A model generated the notes under the pieces. It made no database searches and was not told the origin of the DNA. It was given only the letters and a program-made list of their open reading frames with translations. This document shows, piece by piece, positions 12,214 to 22,712 of a stretch of 64,000 nt of DNA (the first letter of the stretch is position 1; the number at the start of each line of letters is the position of its first letter). Origin of the DNA: Cristatella mucedo (Eukaryota > Bryozoa > Phylactolaemata > Cristatellidae); assembly GCA_009760855.2 (NCBI GenBank), contig WPIO01000162.1, positions 647,585 through 711,584 of the forward strand, written 5' to 3'. The position numbers and the translations under genes were made by a program.

Positions 12214-12436
12214 GCAGCTCTGGTTTCCGTCTACCTCTTCGGTAAGTTACTTAGGGAGGAAGTAATTTATCACCTACAGAAAAGGTTCAATAGTGGCAGA
12301 ATCAAACGACTAAAGTCAGCAGAGCAAGATGGATAGGAAGGCTCGATAGGAAGCCGGACAAGCAAGTATTTTAGATGGATAGATAGGAGGAAGAGCGTGC
12401 AGTGACCTAAATGCGACTTACAGATATTTAAAGCCG

Positions 12437-12555
12437 ACTCACTGCTTTATGGCAAGCCAGTTAAGATCATTTCATGAGCGGCTCAGTTCTAATTCAGCGG
12501 CATTCAGCTCATTTATTGGAATCGAGGTTCAGCTCTCGAGCTCATGTAGTCCATA
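12437..12555 (+). repeat. Unclassified dispersed repeat 'GAGCGGCT', copy 1
   Basis: The sequence tcatgagcggctcag, then aattcagcggc, then gaggttcagct, matches segments at 24140-24250 and 24672-24790 in the same order. All three are on the plus strand. No coding capacity or known element end was seen. Confidence 0.6.
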
Positions 12556-13475
12556 ATCGCGATGCGTTACAATGGGTGGGGATCTCACGTAATCTTGGTA
12601 AATTAAGGCCTTAATTTATGGAGGGTATCGAACTTTTCTGAAGCTGAAAGCGATCGCACCGCATTGAACTTCTACATTACCCATATCTAGACTTGCCCAA
12701 ATGTTAGTGACGTAACATAGCCAAAATTAAGCACTTGCAAATGAGAGTCTGATGCAGTCGTCCAGGAAAGTAAGAGGTCGCTTCTAGAACGAGACACCAG
12801 GATTCTTAGCAGAAGTACGTTGTCGTTCGGTTGGCGAGAATCTTCTTTTCGGTTTTAACCACGTTGGTTTTGAATAACGATAGTGTAGTCCAACACTTCT
12901 AAATCCGCCATATCGATGCTCGATGAGAGATGAATTGCACCAGTTTCTGAACTTCTGTCGGAGAAGAAAACAGACTTCAGGCTAAATGATGTGTGCATCG
13001 CACTGTGAAAGCCCACCCCTATATTAATTAGCGCCTTCACCTCGAACTGAGAGATACCACAATCTGTAGACTGCGTCGCCGCATATATAAAGTTTGTCTT
13101 AAGATCGTTTTATGGCAGAGATAAAATTGAAGAAATTTTTGTAAACTTTGTGTAGCTGCAAACGCTCTCAGGATTTTGTTTTACCAGAACACCAGCAGAA
13201 CACCAATACGTGAGACCATGAGCAGCTATTTTGTTAAGCGAAGGACTGTTTTAAAAGAACTAAATTCGAGAAATTTACTTTTAATTACTTTCACTGCAAA
13301 GGCTGTAAAGACATTTCGCCGACATCACCACCAGGCAACACTGCGATCGTAGCCCTTCGATCTTAAGCCTTCAATTTTAGGCCGCGGTCTCAGGCCTTTG
13401 AAACCAAAATTGAAACGTTTCATAGAAACAGCGAGAGTGGAAATCCAAATAGTTCGGAATTCTTTTCATCATAAT
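12556..13475. other. Non-coding stretch, nothing recognised
   Basis: No supported gene or repeat. Open frames are short and without features. Confidence 0.4.
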
Positions 13476-13652
13476 TGCCGTGATGGCACACTAGGTAAGG
13501 CGGTTGCTTTCATGACCTCGGCCCTGAGGTCGTGGGTTCGATTCCTGCGGTGGGCGATTCTTTATCGCCACTGCAAGCGGTGGTGATAGCCGTAAAGGCT
13601 CTTCTGTCGCTATTAAAAAAAAGAGACTGTTTAATCAGCTAGGATTTTTTTT
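13476..13652 (+). mobile_element. SINE1 (tRNA-derived)
   Basis: It begins ccgtgatggcacactagg (A-box region) and has gtgggttcgattcctgcgg (a B-box matching GGTTCGANTCC). It then has the body gccactgcaagcggtggtg and gtaaaggctcttctgtcgc, and ends at tttaatcagctagg and a T-rich tail. RNA polymerase III would be expected to transcribe such an element from the A and B boxes. Confidence 0.92.
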
Positions 13653-14681
13653 AAGAGCTACGAATTTATCTCGCTATTTTCAGCAAAATTCAAATGTATT
13701 TATGTCGTGTGCTGCCCGTCGGCATAAGCTAGTTTAACTTGGATTCTTTCTATTCCTCCGGAAGCGAGCATTGTACTGCTGCTGTCGAACGGGGCTCCGA
13801 GTAAGCTCCTGTTGTTTCATTAGTACCTCTCAATCGCAGGCTCGTCCAGCTACTTTCGGTGTCGAAGTGTTTCCGATTTGAGTTTGATCATTCAGCTAGC
13901 CTATGTTGTTAGCGTGAGTATGCGCATATTGCTAAGCAGCAATACGACTTGAAGCACTCTAAAGCAACCGAACTCAACAACGTTTAATCGTCAACTCCAG
14001 TTTCGCAGACGTTAATCTAACCGGAGCTTCCATCGCCTGCTGTTCAAGAACTCTGCTCTCTGCTTAGCTTCGCCGTTCAGCAGGAACGCTGCGTTTTGCT
14101 GGGCTAGTCAAGGTCGAGAGGGCCCCCAGCCTAGTACTGGCAGAAAGCATTTACGTGCGTCACTGCCCTTAGCTGGGGTATGCATTCTCTATCACGATCT
14201 CGACACCTATTTGGACGGGCTCATATACTGTCCGTACACATTTCTCGTAGGCAAACCTACGATAGCGGTTGTTTACCATCAATTTCTCGTCGCTTGGATC
14301 TCGAGAATATGTTTTTTGGAGCTTTGTGCACACCTTTCTCTTGAGCATGAGCCGAGGCTATTGCGACTGACTGCTGCCCTAAAACTGGATGGTGACGCTT
14401 AATAGTTACGTCTCGCAGCTTAGCCTGGGAACCGATTGCATCGCTGATCCTTTTTGCGATTTTCCCGACGGTTTTTTGACACTCGTACCAAACTGTATCG
14501 GTAATAAAGAGCTGCCGGAAGCGCACCAAGCAGAGCTCATAAATCTTGACATCACGTGATTATATCACCCGATCATACAAAAACGGATCTGAATTCCTGG
14601 ATGCGCGGCGACTGAAGAGAGCTCGTGCACCTCAGATGAACTCTGACATCAACTAGACCCTTAAACATAATTAAGTTAATT
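13653..14681. other. Non-coding stretch, nothing recognised
   Basis: Only short open frames with no known domain. No repeat family identified. Confidence 0.4.
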
Positions 14682-14834
14682 GCCGAGCTGGTTTGGTCTA
14701 GCGGTTAAGGTGCTAGCCCCGATCAAGGTCTGACTGAGGTCGTGGGCTCGAGCCCCGAGGCGTATGTGAAGCGCCTAAATAGAGATTAAGTTATCTTGGG
14801 GCGCTATATATAAATGAATTATATATATATATTA
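14682..14834 (+). mobile_element. SINE2, near-complete copy
   Basis: The tRNA-like head is gagctggtttggtctagcgg then ttaaggtgc (A-box region). The B-box-like segment is gggctcgagcccc. The 3' part gtgaagcgcctaaatagaga followed by ggggcgctatata parallels the L2-A 3' end. It closes with a (TA)n run. This is the best copy of the family in the window. Confidence 0.9.
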
Positions 14835-14837
14835 TTG

Positions 14838-14985
14838 ATATGACTCATTTGCATAGTGCCATCTGAGAGTTTGCTCTCTATTCGGGTGCTTCGCACATGC
14901 CCCCGCACATGCTCGAGCCCGCGTCTTTGGCAAATGCAAATGCATTCACCCTGACGTCGACCGTTATGTGCAGCAGAACTTCTGG
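14838..14985 (-). mobile_element. SINE2, partial, next to the hAT insertion
   Basis: The plus strand starts atgactcatttgcatagtgcc and has gctcgagcccgcg, the reverse complement of SINE2. It is diverged. The head runs towards the hAT left end, and where it stops is unclear. Confidence 0.65.
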
Positions 14986-14992
14986 CCTAAAC
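14985..14992. repeat. hAT target-site duplication, left copy
   Basis: GCCTAAAC directly precedes the terminal CAGGGGTCGG. The same eight bases follow the right end at 18523-18530. Confidence 0.95.
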
Positions 14993-16152
14993 CAGGGGTC
15001 GGCAATCTGCGGCTTGCGAACAGCATTCGGCTCTTTCGATGTCAAGATGCGGCTCTCCATTTCCATGCGCAAGTATTTTGAATTATACTATTTTATTTTC
15101 AAAACTCAAACAAAATATTATACTGCAAAAAAACTTCAAACAGGACAAAAACGCTCAACGGAGAACAGTGAGAATAGGTGGAGTAGAGAGTATACGGACA
15201 GCTGACAGCCGCTTGGGCACCAGGCCCAGCCCCACAGCCATGCTGTGGCCAACCTCGTGGCGACGGCTCCATGCTTGCCACTGCCGAAGTGCCGACTGCC
15301 GCCGTCACTAGTCACTACTACCACTCAGCCAGCAGCCCAGCGGATGGTAGTGTTCTGTCTTCAGTAAGTCTTCCTCGGAGAGCGGTTCCATGTGTGTTAA
15401 TTTAATTGCTTGCGAGAAACAACAACTGTTTCGTTATTTCAAAAAGAAAAGGATTTAGAGCGAATTATCTTCTCAAAGGTATGTAAGGGCTAGTGGTTTA
15501 CCTTTCGGTAGACCTTACATTTGGTAAGTAGTTTAGCAATGTGATATATACACGCAAAGATTCAAGAGAGTAACACTTTTGAAATGTGGCAACACTATTC
15601 TGTTTGTTTAGTATTTGGTGCACTTTGTCGTCAACGGATGCAGTCAGAACTTTTTTTGATCAAAAAGTAAATATTTTCATAGTTATACTGTATGTATATT
15701 CTGTTTGTTTCATGTCGGTATGAAACGTATTATATATGAATATGAACTATATGTGTTGAGCTTTCTAAATATTGAATATTCATAACCTCACATTATCTTA
15801 CACGTGAGAGTTTCTGAAAAGACCCTTTGTTGTACCTCCGGACATTCATGTTGTTGTACCTTCGAACGTCCAAAGGTACAACAACACTTAATTAATTTCG
15901 TATACCTATTTATTTTGTTACAGTGACACGAAGTAAACATGGTATATAAAGAAAAAAATACTTCTATGGATAATTTAAAAAAATAATTTTGTCCGGAGGT
16001 ACACTGCTTGTCCAGACGCTTTAACGTTTAACGAAGTTGACTTTTTACAGATTAGCAATTAACGAAATTAATTATTTAATTAAAGATTTATTAACGCCAC
16101 TTTAGATAGCTAAATAAAAAAATTTTTAAATTATTTCAGCTCCGCCACCAGA

Positions 16153-18210
16153 ATGGCATCTGATAAAAAGAAGAGACGAACTGAAGAAGAAAATCGAGAA
16201 TTTAATCAGGATTGGACGGATTCGTTTGCGTTCATATGCAACACTGATGGACTTCCGACTTGTCTCATTTGCCAAAAGAAACTTGCACACAATAAGAAGT
16301 CAAATTCGGAGAGACACTTCGCTACAAAACATACCCGATTCAGTGCTAAATATCCAACCGGTGACGCACGGAGAAAATCTGTTAAAGAGCTACAAAAACA
16401 AAAAGCAACAGTTGAGCTCTATGCTAAGTAACTGGGCGCAATCTTCAAATAATGTCAATCTGACTAGCTTCGCAATATCACTACACATTGCAAAAAGAGG
16501 GAAACCATTCACAGATGGTGAGTACGTCAAAGATTGTTTCATACGTGGAGCTGAAGAACTGTTTCATGATTTCAAAAACAAAACCGAAATCAGGAAGAAA
16601 ATCAAAGATTTGCCATTATCTGCTAAGACAGTACAAGATAGAACTTCTAAAACGTCTTCAAATGTAACACACATGAAAGTGGAAGACATTCAACTAGCGT
16701 CTGCTTTATCACTTGCTATAGATGAGTCTTGCGACATAAGAGACACGGCACAAGTTACCCTTTTCGTCAGGTATATGTTGTCCCAAGGTCCAAAAGAAGA
16801 ACCGCTAGGATTGCTGCCGCTCTCAGGGCTAACTCGTGGAGAAGATATAGCAAATGCTGTGCAAAAATACCTGGAAGACTATGAAATCGATATAATAAAA
16901 TCGTTTCCATAGCAACTGATGAAGCTAGAAGTATTACAGGAATACATAAAGGGGTAACAACGATTCTTCGGCAAAAAATAAATCACGAACTTTTAACGTT
17001 TCACTGCATAATTCATCAAGAGGCGTTTTGTGCCCAAACATTTCCGACCGAAATGGTTGAGGTCATGAACTTGGTTATTAAGATCATTAACAGCATTTTG
17101 GCAAAAGCACTCTACCATCGCCTGTTTAAGGAATTTCTTGAAGAAATAGAAAGCCAGTATTCTGCCCTGCTTCTGCACAATAAAGTGCGACGGCTTTACA
17201 GGGGTAGCGTATTGAAGCATTTTGCTTCTTGCTTGAGCGAAATAAAAACATTCTTCAATGAAAAGGCCATCCCGAATTGAAAAAAGACAAATGGCTGCAA
17301 AAATTCAACTTCATGGTGGATATCACAAAGAAACTAAATGAGCTAAATGTAAAACTGCAAGGAAAGGGAAACCCAGCCTATGCCTTGCTTGAAGAATTGG
17401 ATTGTTTCGAAAATAAATTACTTGATAATAAGAATAATAGTAATAATGCACTTGATAAAGCGCCCTCAGAGAACTTAATCTCTGTCTAGGCGCTTTACAT
17501 TTGCTACAAAGGGAAATGCAATTTAATGGTGAGTAAAATCATGCTTGATTACTTCTTTTTGTCGAAGACATGGAAAGTGGTAAATTACTTCATTTCGAAA
17601 ATCTGAAGCAATATCGCGATGAAACCAGTGCAGCTATTGACACGAATTACTTCAGCATTATTATAAGCAAAATGAATGATGGATTCGCTAAGAGATTTGA
17701 GCAATTCAAAACAAACGCAAGTACTCTGGCGTTCATTTTAAATCCTCTCAACACAAATACAAATGAGATCAAAATTGAGCCATTTGGAATTGATGCTGGT
17801 TCGCTTCAAATGCAATTGCTGGATATGAAAACCAAACATTTGTGGAGTGGTAACTTTACAGAACTCAAGAGCAAGTCTGAAGAGTTGGAGGTCCAGAAAA
17901 GCATGCACGTTACGCTGCACAAGTGGACAGCTCTAAAAGAAATGCCGCGAGTTGAGGCACTCATATTTTATGCATGGAATAGTCTTCTAGACTGCTACAG
18001 TGAGGTGAAGAAGTTGGCATATGGAGTGCTGACGATCTTTGGGTCAACATATTCGTGCGAGTAAGCGTTCTCTTGCATGAATATAATAAAAATTAAAGTA
18101 ATAAGCCAATTAACAAATAAAAATCTAGAAGCATGCTTGAAACACAAAACAACAAGTTATGAGCCAGATTTAACCAAACTTTCAAAAGGCATGCAAGGCC
18201 AATGCTTCCA
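16153..18210 (+). pseudogene. hAT transposase (GTF2IRD2/ZBED-like), disabled
   Basis: The start ATG at 16153 opens a 92-codon BED-like zinc finger segment: [18 protein letters not shown] then [10 protein letters not shown] (C..C...H..H spacing). The frame stops at 16429 and continues one frame over (about 16300-16912: [31 protein letters not shown]). It shifts again near 16910 to ATDEARSITGIHKGVTT and FHCIIHQEAFCAQ, typical of the transposase core. A TGA at about 17278, an L2-A insertion at 17424-17547 and a TAA at about 18062 follow. The last lies in the C-terminal dimerisation segment (VLTIFGSTYSCE, stop, AFSCMNIIKIK). Family knowledge: these proteins cut and join hAT ends as dimers. This copy cannot make a full protein. 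Confidence 0.92.
17424..17547 (-). mobile_element. L2-A LINE 3' end inserted in the hAT transposase
   Basis: The minus strand holds about 120 bases of L2-A 3' end with an (ATT)n-like tail on its low-coordinate side. A 7-bp direct repeat ATTACTT flanks it (17417-17423 and 17548-17554), a likely target duplication. The transposase frame is cut here, so the insertion is later than the hAT insertion. Confidence 0.85.
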
Positions 18211-18522
18211 TTGATGTAACTATTGGAAATATCTATTATTCAATAGTTATAGTTATATTATTTGATTACTAATTTTATTATTCTAGCAGAGCTAGCTAAA
18301 ATACTTTAACATGTTTTGTGCGAAACATGTGTTTGTTTTTATATGAATAAATATTATTTCATATTTAAAGCTCTTTCTTTTAAATCAAAAATCAAATTGA
18401 TTTACCTAGTCCCAATCAATACCATAATATTGAACTGAAAATATTAGTGGCTCTTTAAAAACTGGGAAATTTTGTAAATTGTAACTTTTGGCTCTTCGGT
18501 CTCAAAAAGTTGCCGACTCCTG

Positions 18523-18530
18523 GCCTAAAC
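18523..18530. repeat. hAT target-site duplication, right copy
   Basis: GCCTAAAC directly follows the element end CCGACTCCTG and is identical to 14985-14992. Confidence 0.95.
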
Positions 18531-18726
18531 CATCGTGGCACTCTCGATCCGGGCCTTCTAGGCTGAACTCGCATTTTCCTTTTGGGAAGAGGCTGGCGCG
18601 GATAAGTTTGAATTGTGTAGCTTGTGTAGTAGCTGAGCATTCATTTTACAGCGACATTTGCATTTCCGGCATTTTGACGTGAATAATACGCTCTCACTGT
18701 ACGATAGCTCGCGGTCGGCAAGCCAG

Positions 18727-18784
18727 TGTGACGTCACTAGGTACGCCAGTGTGACGTCACGAGGCACGCCAGAGTGACGTCGCT
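18727..18784. promoter_or_regulatory. Three tandem TGACGTCA-type (CRE-like) sites
   Basis: TGACGTCA occurs at 18729-18736 and 18752-18759, and TGACGTCG at 18775-18782, each 23 bp apart. They sit in a short tandem repeat whose unit contains cgccagtgtgacgtcac. TGACGTCA is the palindromic site bound by CREB/ATF bZIP factors in animals. No gene start is visible nearby, so function is unproven; it may be only a tandem repeat. Confidence 0.5.
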
Positions 18785-19196
18785 CATATTTTACTTTACT
18801 GTTCGTCGACAGTGACCGATACGACCCGGGTTGAACCGCGATAATTGATTTTTGGCTCATATTTTTTACCGACGTTAACAGGCTAGGGATTTTTTTAAAT
18901 ACAATTTATACGCGTGTAATGATACCGTTGTGGGGTGTCAATCCTGGCAGCCAGTTCCCCAGTCTAAAAACCGCAGGGCGAAAGCCCCTGTAGCCAAGGG
19001 CATTTAAGCATATAGCCGGGAAGAGCTAGCTTCCGAAATTCCTACGCACCTACTAGCAAACTAGCAATGGATTAGCAAAGCCAGCTTGAAATATGGTTAG
19101 ATTATTATCCAAGTTAGTTATACGACTGCTCACTCACTTCCGCTTTTCACTGAAAGGGTAATAAATCAGAATATGGAGCGCTGTTATGATCCCGAG
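18785..19196. other. Non-coding stretch, nothing recognised
   Basis: No open frame or repeat family recognised. Confidence 0.35.
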
Positions 19197-19270
19197 ACGC
19201 TCACCAGTTCGGGTAGCGGCATGACGCATGCAAGGCGCACAGATCTGAAGCTCGCAAAAGGCCAACGATA
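19197..19270 (+). repeat. Unclassified dispersed repeat, copy 2
   Basis: agttcgggtagcggcatgac followed by gatctgaagctcgca parallels 11477-11555. It lies directly next to the L2-A tail that begins at 19273. Confidence 0.6.
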
Positions 19271-20639
19271 TGTTAATAATCATCATAATCATAACATTAT
19301 AGTTGTATAGCTCCCTCAGAGAACTTACTCACTTTCTAGGCACTTTACATTAGCTGCAAAGGAAGCATCATCAAATAGTTAATGGTAGCATGCTCAATAT
19401 CAATTTACACTGCATTGTTAGGGGTGACATGCATAGGGTCAGTGTGCAAATATGGTTAGTGGCAGCATGCACAGTGCCAGCACCCATTCAGCACACAAAG
19501 AACGAATCACGCGGACCCACTAAATGCTGCGATAAATGGGTGCGTTTTAGCTTCTTTTAAAATGTCGTCGAGTGGAGAATATCATGGCGCCAGTCGGACG
19601 GAAGTGAGTTCTTGTCTTTAGGAGCATACCAACTAAAGGCTCCGTCTCCAATGGGTCAGAGGTTCGTAGGAGGTATAGGTAAACGATTAGATTCCAAAAT
19701 AGCTGACGGTACAATGCTTAGCCTGGTGGTGAAGTTGATCTTATAGGTAGAGAGCTGGAGCCAAAGAATGGAGGGACCTACAAGTGAGTGACAGAACCTT
19801 GAATTCGATGCTCTGCTGGACAGAGAGCCAGTGCGTGTCGGCGAGAAGCGGTGTGAGGTGGTAACTACGAAGCTCACGACAGACAAGCCTAGCTGCAGAG
19901 TTTTGCACCGACTGTAAAGGCCTGATTGCACAGGCCGGTTAACCAGCAAGCAGTGAGTTTCAGAAGTCGAGACGGAATGTCACTAATCCATGGAAAAATT
20001 TAGATATGGTATCCCTGTCTAAGCAGGCCAGAATTTCAACAATGTTTCCTAGCTGAAAGTAGGCAGAGTGGACTGTAGAACTGATGTGGTCGTCAAATTA
20101 AAGGTCACTTTGGAACAGAACACCTAGATTTCGTTTAGATTCGACAGGACATATGCTGGCAGAGCCGATTGTGAGCGTCAATCTGTCCGATTTCTGAATC
20201 ACACTAGGTTTGCCCATAGCTATTAAGTCGGTTTTATCATCATTCAATTTAAAAACGTTTGCTGCCATCCACGTGAGGACATCATTATTACACGCAGCAA
20301 GGGAGTTGAGAGAATTCGACGTGAATGAGGGCGGGAAGAGATGAAGCTCTGCATTGAAGCAAAAGTCTAGATTGTGCCCTGCAATCGCCTCAACAAGAGG
20401 GAGAGTATAAATCGTAAAATACCGGAGAAACCACGTGGCTTTGAGGTATCCCACACTTCAATGGTTCCTCGGGTGAACTTTATCCGTTCACACCAGTACT
20501 CTGGAGACTTCCACTGAGATAGAACCTGAACCGTTGCAGTGCAGTAATAGTGATGCCCAGGCGGGATGAGAGGCGTTCGAGAGGGACTTGGTGATCGATA
20601 GTACTCTGCTGATATTGATCGTATCAATAGTACGCTTCT

Positions 20640-22290
20640 CTCGATTGTTTGTGCAGAAGATAAACAAGATAAGGGAGTCCATCCCTGCGATGAAAGCACC
20701 CCCACTAGATTGCTGTTCCCCGATTTCTGGCAGCACCTCAATGTCTACATTTAAGCAGGTCACTAGTGATCTAGTCCGGTATTTCATATCCCAATCAAAG
20801 AAGACAACAAGTCCTCTGGACCCAATTCTCACTGACCTGCTCCTACATTGCATTGATCTGCTGCTGCCATGCTTAACTAACATCATTAATATGTCATGAG
20901 CCTCAGGTCATGTCCCAGCACCTTTCGAAAAAGCTGTAGTCAGGCCACTTCTCAAGAAAGCGACACTAGGCCAAGAGGACTTGAGGAACTACCACCCAGT
21001 CTACCTTCTACCATTTCTATCGATGACCCTGCAACGGGTTGTGGCAGACCAGCTGAACTCATATATCGAAACTTCAACCATTGCTAGTAAGTTCCACTCT
21101 GGCTTTAGAGCTAATCACTTCACACAGCCAGCAGTGCTTAGGGTATACAACGACCTATTTAGGAATGCAGACATAGGTAGGGTGTCTCTGCTTGTTTTGC
21201 TCGATATTTCGGCAGCTTTTGATACTATCGATCACAAAGCTCTTCTAGAGAACCTCTCATCTAGCCTGGGCATCACTGGCACTGCTCTACAATGATTCAG
21301 GCCCTATCGCAGTGGAAGACTCCAGAGTTTTGACGTGAATGGACAAAGATCATCTGAGGTACCTCTGAAATATGGGGTACCTCAGGGCTCCTTGCTAGGT
21401 CCGGTTCTTTTCATGGTTTATACTCTCCCTCTTGCTGACGTGATTGCCAAGCACAATCTAGGCTTTCACTTCTATAGGGATGACACCTAGTTGTACCATT
21501 GCTTTGATCTCTCTCACAGCCTTCGAGCTCCTCAAACTCTCTCAACTCACTTGCTGCATGTATTTATGACATCCGCACATGAATGGTAGTAAGTTTTCTA
21601 AAACTAAACGATGATAAAACTAACTTACTAGTCATGGGAAAATCCAGTGTGATTCAGAAATTGGAACGGCTGACGCTCAAGATCGGCTCTGCCAGCATAT
21701 CTCCTGTGTAATCGGCTCGAAATCTTGGTGTCATGTTCCAAAGCGACCTCTCGTTAGACGACCACATCAGCTCCACAGTCAAGTCTGCCTACTTTCAGCT
21801 ACATAACATTGGTAAAACTCGCGATTGTTTAGATACCACGTCCTAGTTGGTCCATGCATTCGTGACATCCAGTCTCGACTTCTGCAACTCACTGCTTACT
21901 GGCCTACCGGCATGGGCAATCAGGCGATTGCAGCTGGTGCAAAACTCCGAAGCTAGGCTTGTCTGTCGTGAGCGTCTCAGTTGCCACATCACACCCCTTC
22001 TCGTCGACCCGCACTGGCTACCAGTCAATCAATTGATCGACTTCAAGGTTTTGTCACTCACTTTTAGGTCACTTTATTCTTTGGCTCCTGCCTATCTCTC
22101 AGATCTGCTCCTCCATCAGGCCAAGCATCGTACCACCTGCTTTTCGGTATCAAAGAGTCTACCAATACCTCATACAAACTTCAAATCCTTTGGAGACCGT
22201 GCATTTACTTCGTATGCTCCCACAGCCTGGAACTCCCTCCCGACTTGCGTCAGAACATCCCCTGACTTGACCACGTTTAAAAATAACTAA
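20640..22290 (+). pseudogene. L2-A reverse transcriptase, nearly complete RT domain, broken
   Basis: Frames shift repeatedly. In order: SKKTTSPLDPILTDLLLHC, a frameshift, then LRNYHPVYLLPFLS, LLVLLDISAAFDTIDHKAL (first catalytic Asp region), a stop at about 21293, then GVPQGSLLGPVLF and GFHFYRDDT. The YADD box is changed to YRDD and followed by a stop. The final open frame 21847-22290 covers [13 protein letters not shown] to [15 protein letters not shown]. Damage to the YADD box and several stops show it is dead. Confidence 0.88.
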
Positions 22291-22556
22291 AAAACACACC
22301 TATTTAGGACAGCATTTAGTGGGTCCCTGTGATTCGTCATTCATGAGCTTAGGCGTGCTGGCACTGTGCATGCTGCCACTAACCACATTTGCTTTCCGGC
22401 GCCGGCTCATGTCACCCCTAACCATGGTATTCATGTTGTTTATCAAGCATGATAATACTCACCGTTCAATTGCATTTCCCTTTGCAGCAAATGTAAAGCG
22501 CACAGAAAGAGATTGGATTCTCTGGGAGCTTTATCAAGTGCATTGTTATTATTATT
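20640..22556 (+). mobile_element. L2-A LINE, longest plus-strand copy
   Basis: It starts in the endonuclease-RT linker (LFVQKINKIRESIPAMK) and runs through the RT domain to the C-terminus, the 3' untranslated region and a short tail (ttattattacta). The endonuclease is absent. The element is inverted relative to the flanking L2-A parts. Confidence 0.88.
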
Positions 22557-22712
22557 ACTAGGCTGGCCTCGTCGTGCCGTTGCTCATTCGTTCGTCGGTT
22601 GTCGCCTTCTTCTCATCTTTCTTCAGCGGTTGATCAGGCTGTGCACTAGTGCGATTGTCGTAGTGAGGGTCAGTTTCCGAACGTTTTATTATTATTATTG
22701 TAGTATGCCTGA
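22557..22712. other. Sequence between the L2-A tail and the flanking L2-A part
   Basis: This 155-bp piece ends in a second (ATT)n-like run (ttattattattattg, about 22687-22701). It could be a 3' flank carried along by the plus-strand LINE, or an independent insertion. No match to other families here. Confidence 0.35.

Larger units (their letters stand above)
14993..18522 (+). mobile_element. hAT DNA transposon, full length but decayed
   Basis: The left end is caggggtcggcaatctgcgg. The right end, read in reverse, is caggagtcggcaacttt, an imperfect terminal inverted repeat of the hAT type. An exact 8-bp target duplication GCCTAAAC flanks the element (14985-14992 and 18523-18530), the hallmark of hAT transposition. 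The element is 3530 bp long and carries a plus-strand transposase broken by frameshifts, stops and an L2-A insertion. Its ends also match in mutual position: the left reads gcggctcttt-like sequence, the right aaaagagccg-like. Confidence 0.95.

Noticed and set aside
13476..13560. Possible tRNA gene
   Set aside because: The A- and B-box match is within a SINE1 that has many copies with the same non-tRNA body; no full cloverleaf was seen.
14682..14770. Possible tRNA gene (tggtctagcggttaagg ... gggctcgagcccc)
   Set aside because: The same head occurs with an L2-like tail in many copies here, so it is SINE2.
16993..17220. Minus-strand open frame inside the hAT element
   Set aside because: Antisense to the decayed transposase core, which has clear hAT motifs on the plus strand.
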